The position numbers and the translations under genes are program-made. From the NCBI GenBank assembly GCA_007922195.1, contig ML681967.1, positions 9,200,594 through 9,264,593 of the forward strand: a stretch of 64,000 nt of DNA. Direction: 5' to 3'. The notes below the pieces were generated by a model. It had not been told where the DNA came from, searched no databases, and worked only from the letters and a program-made list of their open reading frames with translations. The stretch comes from Podocnemis expansa. Lineage: Eukaryota; Chordata; Testudines; Podocnemididae. Shown here one piece after another: positions 34,370-44,688 of the stretch (positions within the stretch are counted from its first letter, which is position 1; each line of letters starts with the position of its first letter).

Positions 34370-34615
34370 CTGCTGCCGCAGAATGAAGCCATCACCAGGT
34401 GCTGTTTACATTTCTGTCGAGTTATTTAAGAAAACAAGAGAGGACAAACTGAATCCTTGTCATTTTGGCCCATTTGGCAAAACCTCAGTAAAAGGCCCTG
34501 GATGGGCCAGAATCTTTTTGAGTCATTTGTCCTCTTCTGTTTGCTTAAATAATTCAACAGCAAAGTAAATATTCCTTGTTGAGCTCTTATTTCTGAGACT
34601 CTCTCAGTGTATTCA
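34370..34615. other. Possible conserved non-coding element
   Basis: Repeat-free, with AT-rich words (GAGTTATTTAAG, GCTTAAATAATTCAAC). Open in one plus frame for 61 codons, which looks incidental. Confidence 0.25.
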
Positions 34616-34974
34616 GAGTTGAATATATAGCATATGGAGCAGTGTGGAATCTAAGCTACTTGCTTGTACAGTTACCAGGGTGGGTGTGAGAATATGTTAA
34701 CTCCAAAACTGTGACAGTGGGGAGCACCACACTGACTCAATGCCAAACCAAACCTAGGGATTCCTAAACACATGGCTACTTGGAGAAACAAAGACCCAAG
34801 GGAAGCAGTGTTAGAAAGGGGAAGACAATAGTGACTGGTAAACTGATTTGAATATAGACCGTCTCTGCCTGAATCTTTTCAGAGATTCAGAACAGCTCCA
34901 CTAAATCTTCCCTCCACCGTTCCCCCTCCCCCTTTATTCTTCCTCTTCAAGCTACCTCCGAACAAGAGCCAGTC
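34616..34974. other. Nothing recognised
   Basis: Unique-looking. A pyrimidine patch CCCTCCCCCTTTATTC lies near 34,924. Confidence 0.45.
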
Positions 34975-35370
34975 AAGAATTTTGTTGTTGCTGAAAAATG
35001 TCCATTTGTAAAAGGTGAAAACATTCACAAAACAGGTTTAGGTCTGATGAATTTCCTGACCCCCAAAAAGATGGTGTAAAATGGTGTTTACAAAATGTTT
35101 CATTTTGACTTTTCAAAAATGAGAAATTCTCATTTTTTGGTTCAAAGCAAGTTTTGGTTTTGAAATGTAAGTTGACTTGAGTGAAGAAAAAAAAGTTTAA
35201 AAAGAGACAGAGGTTTTGAAACAGTTTGATTGATCCTAATGATTTTATTTATCTATTTTTTGTTTGTGAATGTTTTCGAGTTTTGACTTTGTCTCAATTT
35301 ATGATGGGAAAAACGTCAAATTCTTGAAACAATGGTTGGGCTGGAAAAACTGTTTTCTGCCCAGCTCTGC
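34975..35370. mobile_element. AAAATTTC-rich non-autonomous DNA transposon
   Basis: About 390 bp built of GAAAAATG, CATTTTGA, TTTTCAAAAATGAG, TTTTGGTTTTGAAATG words, ending GCCCAGCTCT (about 35,360). A turtle hAT-like MITE of the same composition ends in GACCAGCTCT. The left end near GAAAAATGTCCATTTG is less certain. Confidence 0.6.
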
Positions 35371-35929
35371 TATGGGTGGGGTGGGATCAAGCACGCTCAC
35401 GCAGAAACTCAAAGAAAGAACAAAGGCGGTATAGTATTGACCATGGCACATTCAAAACAGCTCACACTTTGGTAAAAAAGCTCCTTCATCTGGATTTCAG
35501 GCCATATTTGCCAAACCCCGGAAGCCCAGGGAGTGTAGATAAAGTTCAGGAATGCAGTGCAGCCAAGGTGTCCTGAGCTTCCAGACCACTGGAGATTTTC
35601 ACATTGCTTGGGTATGAGTTGATGCAACAAAACCCATCTGATTCCCATCACTTATGACTTGGATTCTTCCGCAGCTTTAAAGCAGGAGGCTAGAAACTTG
35701 CCACTGACATTGACCGTAACTTACACATAGTGGATCAAATCCCTCTTTCTACTCAACCCCATGGAATTTGAAATTCAGTAGGAATGCACATAGTCTGAAG
35801 GAAGGATTTAGCCCAAAGTCTTTCACCACAAGGACTCCAAAGCAAGTCAGAAACTTTACTAATGACAGCACGATTACCCTGATTATGTTTACAATGCTCC
35901 CTCTAATGCCATCAAGAGGGCAGACCACC
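35371..35929. other. No gene recognised
   Basis: Unique-looking. Confidence 0.45.
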
Positions 35930-36133
35930 AGTTAGAAAAGGGGTCTCAAACACGCAGCCTACAGGCCACGTGCAGCCCCAAAAGCTATTTCCTGCAGTCT
36001 GCAATGACACTATTGTTACCAATATTTGCAATATCGTTGTATGAAAAGGTTTCACTGGTGTGGCCCTTAGGCTAACATACTAGTCCTCATGCCGCCCTTG
36101 TGGTGATTTGAGTTTGAGACCCCTGAGTTAGAA
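35930..36133 (-). mobile_element. hAT MITE, family A copy 1 (188 bp) with target duplication
   Basis: The element spans 35,938-36,125, from AAGGGGTCTCAAAC to GTTTGAGACCCCTG. Perfect 8-bp duplications AGTTAGAA flank it (35,930-35,937 and 36,126-36,133). It is the reverse orientation of the copies at 38,866 and 44,489. The first terminal base has changed C to A. No coding capacity. Confidence 0.92.
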
Positions 36134-36537
36134 TATGACCCTCTTAACACATCTCACAAAAACCAAACAGAATGTTAAGACATCAAACACAGCAGCTGAA
36201 TCACCTCCATCACCACTGAAATGCAGCCACCTCTGGGGTGAAGTGCAGCAGCTGCTGAACAGAGCACAACACAAAAACACCCTATGGAACAATAGGAAGT
36301 GAAGGAATCAAAAACTTCTGTAACTGAAACAGCCTGAGGAAGACAGCAGCAGGCAGAATATAGTACTCTGTCTATTTCTAGCTGGTTTACTTGTCTACCA
36401 GCACCATCATAGCTACATACTTCTGACTGGAGACAGAATGTGGCAGGACACAGGGCTGAACAACCCCACTCTTACAGAACCAGCAACCAGCTGGTACCTT
36501 CAACAGCACAGCACTGTCAATACCCACCCAGAGAAAG
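36134..36537. other. Nothing recognised
   Basis: CA-rich unique-looking sequence. Confidence 0.45.
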
Positions 36538-37090
36538 AATGTATGTCTCCACTGCCCATTTAGTTCGAATTAAGGAGGCTTAATTTGAACTAAATGGGTC
36601 CCAGTCTATATTAGCCTTTCCTTAGTTCGAACTAAGAAATTCCTTAGTCTGAACTAAGGAACGCTTAGTTCAAACTAGTAAATACCGGTGGTTAGTTCGA
36701 ACTAAGCACGATGTAGACTTAGCCCTTAGTTAAGAAGTTTGAACTAAGGGCAGTTAGTTCTAACTAATGAAGTATACTAGTTCGAACTAACATTAGTTCA
36801 AACTAGCAGAGCAGTAACTACGGCGGGGCCAGCAGCACTTTGCCCTGGGAGTGCTGGAGTGGCTCAATGGAGCCGCTCTATTAAAGAACAGTTTTCACAG
36901 CAGCAGCTCCAAGTGCTGCTACTTGCAAGGGGCATGTTCTGATCAGAATGCGCCCCAGGCAGCAAAACAGAGCTTTACGGCTCAGCAAAGTAGTCCACGT
37001 TGTTAGTTTGAACTAATAAGTTTGAGGTTAGTTCGGACTAACCTTGAACTTATTAGTGCAAACTAACTTTCCCTAATGTAGACGCAGCTG
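36538..37090. mobile_element. Harbinger-like MITE filled with TTAGTTCGAACTAA words
   Basis: Degraded ends GTATGTCTCCACTG (36,541) and CTAATGTAGACGCAGCT (37,073-37,089) are inverted. Inside, about twelve copies of the 14-bp palindrome TTAGTTCGAACTAA (with C-to-T decay at the CpG) occur in two blocks, 36,561-36,805 and 37,000-37,068. A 190-bp unrelated GC-richer core lies between them. Confidence 0.75.
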
Positions 37091-38857
37091 ATGATGCTTA
37101 AAGAATCGTATCTGCTGACCTTGCACCAGGGGGCAGCCATCTTGTTTCAGAGTCTTTGGGGCAGAAATAAACTCTTACAGTGCTTGAAATGCCCAAACTC
37201 ACAAGAACAGATTTCCCAGGGTGCTTCCAATCCCAGAAGTGTTTGGTGTTGTGAATGTCTGTTATACATTACCAAGGGCGGCAGAGCATTCCAACACGAT
37301 TTAACAACGGGTGAGTTACAGAAGACTGTGGTTGTGAGTCAGTATGTGTGAGTCCGAGAGCACTCTACTGCACGCTCAAAGCTCCGTGTGAGCATACATT
37401 CACACATGCTGGCTTGGCCTGCCACACATAGGTGCTTGAGACCTGATTTCTGAGCTGAGCTGGGTGGTGTATGGGAGAGCCCCTTCCCTGCTGACAAGAC
37501 AGAGGGGAGGCTGGGCCAATGCTGAGTGGTGGTGTGACCCTGCACAGCAAGTCATGATGGAGAGGCTGTAACGCTATACTGATTTGTCCCATTCTGGTTG
37601 CTTAGTGCCCCCATTTTTTGCAATCCTTCCAACACCCAGGCTTCCATGGCAAGAAATCAACATATGAGCATGCATACAACTGCAGCCTGCACCAATGGAC
37701 ACTGAGCACACTCAGATAAATCCTCATCTGGCCCCTTGTGTGCAGCCCCCCCCCCCCCATACTGACAGGCACATGTGCTTAAGTACAGACACCCACAGGC
37801 ACTGGGATAAACAGAAATCCTTGATTAAACTGGGACTAATGAAGCATCTTGTTCTGAGTTTTGAATTTCACACCCCATTAAAGAATCACTCAAGAATATT
37901 AGCAAAAATACAAAAGAAAAACACTAATCAAAACCACACACACAAAAGCATCAGATGAGGAAACCAGAAAGAATCAAAGATCCTTAGTGCTTTATAAAAA
38001 ACAAACAGCTCAGGACATTACCAGCCAACTGCAGGCTAACAAGAATTGCCTTTGATACTAAAAAACCCAAATCTAGAGTAGATGGTGTACTGCTCTGGCG
38101 AAATTCATGCTGCTGGAGCCCAGCTGACAGTGCCAGGGCACTGCTATGTAGACACACAGAAACACCACAGGTTTTTCTGGAATCAAAGCAGGACTGCCCT
38201 GTATCTAGTGTCCCTCAAAAAGCCTGTCATCTAAAAGGTGAGCCTGAGTCACTTGATCAATGACTGTCCCCAAGGAGGACCCAGCAGGGCCTTGCAGGTG
38301 AGGGGTGCGAGAACTGGAGCTATTGATAATCAATTAACTCCTTCAATTACACAGGCTTAATGAGGTAGCACCAAGTTGGTTTAATGAACACAGTTTAATG
38401 AAGGTGGTTCCTCCAGGCAGTGTTTTGACTAAATCGTTACAGGTTAGGATCAACTGAGACAGTATCATCCAATTAGCACCACATAACAGACACTCCCTTT
38501 TCTAGTCTCCTCAAAGCAGACCCAGGTGTGCAAGTTACCCCCTCCCCTATGGCCTTTTCAGCAATTCCCTTCCTCACTATTCCCATGGCATTAACAGTAA
38601 TGCTGCTTAGTGCTCCACCATCACTGCTCCCCTGACCCAGCTTGCAAAGCATTGACTGGCTCTCTCCCTGTTTTATGTCTCAGCTGAGACACAACCTGGT
38701 GCAGGTAAGGCCTGTATTTCCCAGGTGGAGAGGGTAAGGCCTTTGTTTCCCAAATATGGGTTATTTCAGCAACCAAAATCAGTGGTCTCTTAAGAGAAGA
38801 CAAAGTAAGACCAAAGTGATTAGCTAAAGTCATTTACTGAGGGAGTAGAAGAAGTGG
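37091..38857. other. No gene recognised
   Basis: Contains a 13-C run at 37,746-37,758 and an AT-rich repeat-free patch at 38,310-38,480 (ATTGATAATCAATTAACTCC) that could be regulatory. Confidence 0.45.
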
Positions 38858-39061
38858 GACTAGACCAGGAGTCTCAAGCTCAAATCACCATGAGGGTTGT
38901 ATGTGGACTAGTATGCTAGCCTGAGGGCTACAACACTGAACCCTTTTCATACAATGATATTGCAAACAGTGGTAACAGTAGTGTCATTGCAGGCCACAGG
39001 AAATAGCTTTAGGGGCCACAAGTGGCTTGTGGGCTGCATGTTTGAGACCCCTGGACTAGAC
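38858..39061 (+). mobile_element. hAT MITE, family A copy 2 (188 bp) with target duplication
   Basis: The element spans 38,866-39,053, from CAGGAGTCTCAAGC to GTTTGAGACCCCTG. Perfect 8-bp duplications GACTAGAC flank it (38,858-38,865 and 39,054-39,061). Confidence 0.93.
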
Positions 39062-40962
39062 CCTGTCTTCTGAATACTGTATTTGCTAGAGTTCCTGGTT
39101 AAGTGTGAGGGTATGTGGCTGGAGGTGATGTGGGCTGGAAGGGTGCTGTGCTATAACTGCTGGTTCCTGTTGAGTGTTTGTTTAATAATGCTGCAGGGCA
39201 TATTATTCTGTTGTAAGACTAAATGTTCCGGATGCCTAGGGCTTTCGTGCAGGCATCTGTTAACAACAAATTTAATCCAAAGAAATAAAATACATAAAAA
39301 TATCCTCTGGACCACGCCACCTCATCAGGCAGCCCTCACCTCTCCTCCACCAGTGCTTGCCTACAGGACAGAGGAATGCCTGTTGTTGACAGATTGGTAC
39401 TCATCTCTAGGGACAGAGCACGGTGGCCAAAGGGCTTTGAGATGGGGTCTCATTTCATCACAGCATTGTGCTCCAGGCACTGTCATCTCATGGCACTGAG
39501 GAAAGAAGAATCTGACTGATTCCCAGTTTGTACAGCTTGCCCCTCTGTGTTGCTCTTGTGGTGTCCCATCAGCCTGGAAAGGTATGTCCCTAATTTCTCT
39601 CACTTGCTTGGAAAGTTCCCTTTCAGCATCACTATTCCCAGCTCTTCTGGGTGTTATCAGAGGCTGTGGATCCTTACAACCCAGTTCAAGCATGGATCCT
39701 GCATGCGTTAGAACACATAGGGCTCTATAAGCTCTCAGTCTGGCCCTATATGACCCTGGTGTGTCAGTTTGGTTCCTTCCTCCCTCTCTTGAAATGATTG
39801 TCCCATCACATTCCCTTGCCCTCTCTGCTGTTATGATGATGAGCAGTTCCTTGAAGGAAACTGCCATGTGCCTCCCTCTGGATTGTACCAGCGAGTCTTA
39901 CCTCCTCTTTCCAGAGGGCTGCAGCATCAGCAGCTCTGCATGGAAGGAGCTGTGTGAACACTATCATCAAGCAGTGCCAGGGACCTGCAGCAGGAAGCAG
40001 CCAGCTGGGATTCCCTGGTTCTCTCACTGCTTGTCTTGCAAGTGGAGTGTCTTCCTGGTTACAGGGGCACTTGACCTTAGCCAGCAGGAAGGGGAACAAA
40101 TCTAAGAGAAGAAGGAGAAGGAAGAGAAATGGGGCAAGTGATTTCCCCAAGGAAGGTGGGTCCATGTCTAAGCTCTCTTCTCCCACACTCCCAAAGTCCC
40201 AGCACATGGGGGTCTGTGCTGGAGAAGCAAGGCACTGTGCCCCACGGGGATCTGTGAGGAAGACTGCTCCATTGCAGCAAGGCATGTTTAGTCTGCCTCA
40301 GCCCACCAGTGTAAATCAGCACAGGAAAGCAGCTCTCACTGCTCTGCTGCTAATTCCTGTCTCCATCCTGCCTGCTCAGACTCTTCTTGGCAGGGAAATG
40401 CTGTGTTTCACCAAGCATCAGTGGAGCTAGGTGTGTAATTTGCTATTCTAGGGAAGGCAATTTCAGACAGTTGCCCAAAACAAGCACCAGGGGATGGAGT
40501 AAGTGACACCGGGGGGGGGGGTGTGTGTGTGTCAGTGTTCTACCTTCCTTCATTTGTCTCTTCCAGATCTGGGGCAGCCTTTCCCCTTCCCACCTTTGAA
40601 AGGAAACAAAAGCCTGCTAACCAAGATGGAGGTCTTCCTGGCAGACTTGGGCTAGCAAAGGAATCCTCCCCTGCCAAGGAGTTCCCTAGCTCGCCAGGCC
40701 CACCTCCCTGGGCATCTGTCTCTGTTGTAAGGATGTTAGCTGGTGTGCTTGGCACCTTCTGGAAAAGCAGGTCTCCAAAGGCTTGCTGCCCGAGTCATCA
40801 GGCATCGACCTGGCTAGAGCAGCCATGCAGTAAGGGTGAGGAGCACAGATTGGGCAAGGAACAGGATGGGGATTTCAGCTCAGATGCTTGTGGCTTTCCC
40901 CTCCCCAAAGGCACAGTGAGAGATGAGGTTTCTCCCTAGTGTGGCCAGGGGGATTAGTGGTT

Positions 40963-40964
<2 letters not shown>
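39062..40964. other. No gene accepted; several long chance frames
   Basis: Long frames overlap on both strands: 39,361-39,867 (-, 168 codons), 39,806-40,285 (-), 39,954-40,430 (+) and 40,523-40,939 (+). None shows a domain. A pyrimidine-rich acceptor-like site at 40,553-40,566 precedes open sequence, but the only nearby donor follows TT. An AT-rich patch lies at 39,255-39,310. Confidence 0.4.
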
Positions 40965-41000
<36 letters not shown>

Positions 41001-41017
41001 TGGTGGTGGTGGTGGTG
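40965..41017. repeat. (GT)17 then (GGT)n microsatellite
   Basis: Seventeen GT units (40,965-40,998) run straight into about six GGT units (40,999-41,017). A compound simple repeat. Confidence 0.97.
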
Positions 41018-41147
41018 GGAGGTGGATAGAAGGAGAGGTGCAGACTTTCTTCCCCCAGGGCCTGCAGAGTCTTTTGGCCTGCAGGGAACTGCCCCAGGCT
41101 GGGCCTTGGAGTTTTTAAAACTCCCACCCTGAACCTGCTTTGACTTA

Positions 41148-41172
41148 GCATGCTCAGAGTCTCTGAGCATGC
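41148..41172. repeat. Perfect 12-bp-arm palindrome
   Basis: GCATGCTCAGAG, one T, then CTCTGAGCATGC. The surrounding text (GGAGTTTTTAAAACTC … CTGAGCATG) recurs in decayed form at about 52,433-52,475, inside a hAT-like element. The palindrome is therefore probably part of a related mobile element starting near 41,100. Confidence 0.85.
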
Positions 41173-41385
41173 TCAGGCAGAGCAGGCTCAGGGCTGGAGC
41201 CTCAACCTATGCTGTGGTTGCTCCACATGGCAGCCTGGCAAGGGGGCCCTGGGAGCAGGGTTTCAGGGACAGGTGAGCCGGCCCAGAGGGAAAAGGGGAA
41301 GGGGAAGCTGTGACAGGCTGGGGGGGTTAGGGAAGGGCTCAGGGGACTGCACCAGTGGTGGGACTGGAGGATTAGGGAGGGGCTT

Positions 41386-41600
41386 GGGGTGCCTGGGGGA
41401 GGAGGAGAAGCTGGTGGGGGCACTTGAGGTGCCTNNNNNNNNNNGGTGCCTGGGGGAGGAGGAGAAGCTGGTGGGGGCACTTGAGGTGCCTGGGGGAGGA
41501 GGAGAAGCTGGCTGGGGTCTTGAGATGCCTGGGGGGAGCAGCAAAAGCTGGAAGGAGGTCTTGGGGTGCTTTGGGGAAGCAGAAGAAGCTGACAGCAGGG
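41386..41600 (+). repeat. 40-bp GC-rich minisatellite
   Basis: A unit starting GGTGCCTGGGGGAGGAGGAG begins at 41,388, 41,428, 41,445, 41,485, 41,524 (GATGCC) and 41,565 (GGTGCT). Period 40, 40, 39, 41 apart from the gap. Encodes only spurious glycine-rich frames. Confidence 0.9.
41435..41444. other. Assembly gap (10 N) inside the minisatellite
   Basis: Ten Ns. The 47 bases before the gap and the 47 after it are identical, so the copy number is unresolved. Confidence 0.97.
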
Positions 41601-42127
41601 TAGGGGGGTTAGGGAAGGGGCTGGAGGGACTCTGGGGAGGTGGCCTGGGGAGGTGTGGAGGGGGCTGCAGGGCTGAAGAGGGTGAAGTGAAGATGGGGGA
41701 CCTGGGGGTGGGGGGTTAGGAGGATTTGAGTGGGGACATGGAGGTAGGGAGCTTATAGAATGGAGATTGAGACTGAGGAAGGCAGAGGGAAAGAGTTGTC
41801 TGATGGGGATAGGTGTTTTGGGGGCAGTAGCTGGGGTGGGGAGCAGGCATTTGTGGGGCAGTAGCTGGGAGCGGGGTGCATGAAGGGGACCTGGACATTT
41901 AGGAGGGCTCCAGGGCCTGCCAAATTATACTATAACCCCTGGATGAAGACAATTACATACTGTGGCCAGGTACCAAGACTGGCCAGGATTGCCCATAAAA
42001 TGCCTACACACCGCAGGAAAAGCAGTCCATTCTGAGAGCTTCCAGTACTTCACTGGATTTGATTAACTGGGGATTTACATACTTAAAAGCTGCCAGCAGA
42101 GCAAAGAAACCCCTGTGTCTATTTCAG
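41601..42127. other. G-rich then unique sequence
   Basis: 41,601-41,900 is G-rich and continues the minisatellite composition. 41,990-42,127 is AT-richer and repeat-free, leading into the candidate micro-exon. Confidence 0.45.
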
Positions 42128-42169
42128 GTCTTGAAGCCAAAGAAGCTATATTTCAAATCTGCTAATCAG
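42128..42169 (+). other. Candidate 42-nt micro-exon (unproven)
   Basis: CCCCTGTGTCTATTTCAG ends at 42,127 (acceptor) and CAG followed by GTGAGA starts the donor at 42,170. The 42 nt are in frame (14 codons, VLKPKKLYFKSANQ, no stop) and would insert a basic peptide without shifting frame. The segment has no repeat signature and the flanks are AT-rich and unique. I cannot assign a protein. A chance pairing of splice sites is the main alternative. Confidence 0.3.
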
Positions 42170-42716
42170 GTGAGAACACAGTGAACTTGTTAAAAAAGAA
42201 GGGGCGGGGCAGGAGAGCCTTCCTGAATGGAAGCAGTGGCAATCAGTGCGTGGAACAATCAGTTGGAAGGGCAATACATACATGTGTAAAAATCCTGTAA
42301 CACCATGAGTGAGTAATTAGAAAGTATTCAGTGTTGCAGCAATGTAGGGTTCATGCAGACAAGAGACTTGAGAGCATTTTAGTGCTACTAATAGCCTGAA
42401 CAGGCTCTGGTGCAAACCTATCAGCTCACTTAGACAACACACCTTATCCTAAGCTACAGTGTTTTTGGCTCTCCCAGTACATCTCAGTCCTGCTGCCACC
42501 ATCCCCGTTTGGTGCCCACACGATGCAGTTTGAGTAACAGACACTGCCAGTGAGCTGTACCACCTCTGCTATCCCCATTTGGGTCCTTCCCAGCTCTTGA
42601 GCTTGACCTGCAGCCCTCCATGCTACCCTAGTCTTCCTGCCTCGCTTTCGGGCCATCAGTTCTGCCAGCGTACTTGAATCCTTCCCAGATGCACTGAGTG
42701 CCACTGAGCACTCATT
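42170..42716. other. No gene recognised
   Basis: Unique-looking. Minus frame 42,444-42,704 has no domain. Confidence 0.45.
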
Positions 42717-42974
42717 GGCTATGTCTACACTATGGGCTTAGGTTGACTTAAAGCCTTTTAAGTTGACCTAAAGTAAGCCCAGTCTATATTTAGAAATTAA
42801 GGCAACTTAAGCAATTGCTTAAGAGGACTTTAACTCCTGCCCTGGAAGTTGACTTAAGCATTTAAGTCGACTTCTCGGGCAGGGCCCGCCCCCAGCATGA
42901 TGGGCTCCCATTGGGGTCCCAATCCAGCTCCTGCCCTCTGGCAAAGAACTGAGGGCTGGGGGAGCTGGCATCAC

Positions 42975-43335
42975 CCCTTGCTGCTTGCAGGCGGCCAGGA
43001 GCAGGGGGACCCGACATCCCTTCTGGCCGCTTGCAAGCGGCCAGGGGCCGACAGAGGCGGTATTTCCTCTAGGGGTTTGGGGAGCCCGCATCACCCCAGT
43101 CACTTGCGAGCAGCCAGGGGCCTGGGGAGACAGCATCTTCCCCAGGTGAGCAGCGAGCTGGCATCATTCCTGGCCTCTCCGGAGTGGCCAGGGACGTGGG
43201 GAGCTGGCATAACCCCTGGCTGCTTGCAAGCAACCAGGAGGGATGTTGGGTCCCACACCCTCGCTGCTTGCAAGTGGCCAGGGGCAATGTCGGGTCCTCC
43301 CCTCCCCCCACCACTTGCAAGCGGCCAGGTGCTGG
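42975..43335 (+). repeat. Minisatellite inside the MITE
   Basis: The core word GCTTGCAAGCGGCCAGG recurs at about 42,982, 43,029, 43,101, 43,221, 43,265 and 43,312. Spacings are near 45 bp, with longer irregular ones between. Confidence 0.75.
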
Positions 43336-43412
43336 CGCCCCCTCTCCCCCCCGGCACCCTGAGAGTGGCCACGGGCAATTTCGGGTCCCCCAACTGGGGG
43401 CAGGTGGCTCCA

Positions 43413-43514
43413 CAACCTGGTCAATTTCACAGAAGTGAAACTGACCAGGCTGCAGAGTCCAGCAACTCCACAGCCTGGTCGATTTCACAGCTGTGAAATT
43501 GACCAGGCTGTGGA
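43413..43514. repeat. Two consecutive hairpins
   Basis: Hairpin 1 (43,413-43,452) has 18-bp arms, two mismatches and an AGAA loop. Hairpin 2 (43,467-43,514) is a loopless 48-bp palindrome with 24-bp arms and a single G/A difference. Both arms carry CTGGTCAATTTCAC, so the word appears four times in alternating orientation. Confidence 0.93.
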
Positions 43515-44027
43515 CACTCCTGCCCTGATAAGTAACGGGTGGTAAATCTGGCCCCCGGTCACTTGTCAGGGCTGCGAGGAGCTGGCTCTAAGCCCCCACT
43601 GCCAGTAAAGAGGCGGTGGGAGCCAGGTGAGGCTTAGAGGTTAGGAGCCAGATCAGCCCCAGTCCAGATGGGCTCCTGGAACCCATTGGGATCAGGGTAC
43701 CCAATCCAGACTAGGGGGTGGGGTAGGAGAAGGGATACCCTGGGTACGTCTGGTCACTCTCTACACAGACATACACTGAAGTTGACCTTGTTAAGTCGAC
43801 TTCCAGGCCCCCCGCCTAGTGTAGACATAGATGTTGAGTGCCAGAGCCCAGACTGAGCATCTGACACCTGACTCACAGCACCCTCTGCCATTGACAGGCA
43901 AAACACGACAATCCTAGCGGATGGAAAATTTGAGACAGGAGCTACTGGTTTCAGAATTGTGAGGCTGATTTCAGGGACTGAAGTAAGTCAAAAGGATTGG
44001 GAAGGGAAGGGATTTCTAAGGCACTGA

Positions 44028-44325
44028 GCCCTAGCCCTTGTCTGCTGCACTTGGGCAAAATTCGGTGGCACTCAATTGCCATTTACTCAAAGAGTGCAAA
44101 ATTCTGTGTGTAAATGGTGGCAACTTTTTAAGCCGCCGTTACGCACCAGGGGAAAGCTGACTGCACATTGCTTGTCGTTGGCTTTCCCCTATGTCCCCTG
44201 ACCCCCAGGACTTCTGGGGTCAGCTTCTGGGAGCACCACAGTGATTTCACACTCGCTGCAATCCGCTCCTGGAAGCCCAAACTGATGGTGGCGAATGTGC
44301 CGCCATCAGTATAGACATACCCTGA
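44028..44325. mobile_element. Possible MITE
   Basis: The right end ATCAGTATAGACATACCCTG is the reverse complement of a GGTATGTCTATACTG-type end. The left end (CCCTTGTCTGCTGCACTTGG) is only weakly similar. Confidence 0.4.
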
Positions 44326-44480
44326 CTGTTTCCAAAAGGGAGTGGTCCTGAACCCAGATAGACCACATCTGAACTGATGCTATACCCCCAATGTAGATGG
44401 GTGAGGTTGTAATTTGCACTCATGGCATTATTTGAAACTAGTGGAACCTGCACTGGTGCAAGTTGCAGCTCACCTGTTTA

Positions 44481-44688
44481 CTTTAGAGCAGGGGTCTCAA
44501 ACTCAAATCACCACGAGGGCTGCATGAGGACTAGTAGAGGGCCGCATGAGGTTTAGTATGGTTCCCTAAGGCCTGCACCACTGAAACCTTTCCATACAAT
44601 GATATTGAAAATACTGGTAATGGTCGTGTCACTGCAGGCCGCAGGAAATAGTGTTAGGGGCTGCATGTTTGAGACCCCTGCTTTAGAG
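44481..44688 (+). mobile_element. hAT MITE, family A copy 3 (192 bp) with target duplication
   Basis: The element spans 44,489-44,680, from CAGGGGTCTCAAAC to GTTTGAGACCCCTG (perfect 14-bp inverted ends). Perfect 8-bp duplications CTTTAGAG flank it. The best-preserved of the three copies. Confidence 0.95.

Larger units (their letters stand above)
42717..43832. mobile_element. Large Harbinger-like MITE (about 1.1 kb)
   Basis: The left end is GGCTATGTCTACACTATGGG (from 42,718) and the right end CCTAGTGTAGACATAGAT (to about 43,830), inverted to each other. Subterminal words AAGTTGACTTAAG, TTAAGTCGACTT and AAGTTGACC lie at both ends. The interior holds a minisatellite (about 42,975-43,335) and two hairpins. 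Long frames inside (42,897-43,496 +, 43,069-43,488 -) come from the repeats and encode nothing recognisable. Confidence 0.75.

Noticed and set aside
39361..39867. 168-codon minus-strand frame
   Set aside because: No domain, no splice or promoter context, and overlapped by other chance frames on both strands.
40523..40939. 138-codon plus frame with an acceptor-like pyrimidine tract at 40,553-40,566
   Set aside because: The only nearby donor (GTAAGG after TT) is poor, and the peptide is low-complexity with no family.
41150..41719. 189-codon glycine-rich frame
   Set aside because: Translation of the 40-bp minisatellite and G-rich tract across an N gap.
42897..43496. 199-codon plus frame and several minus frames
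   Set aside because: Located inside a MITE and its internal minisatellite. Open in several frames at once, no transposase motif.
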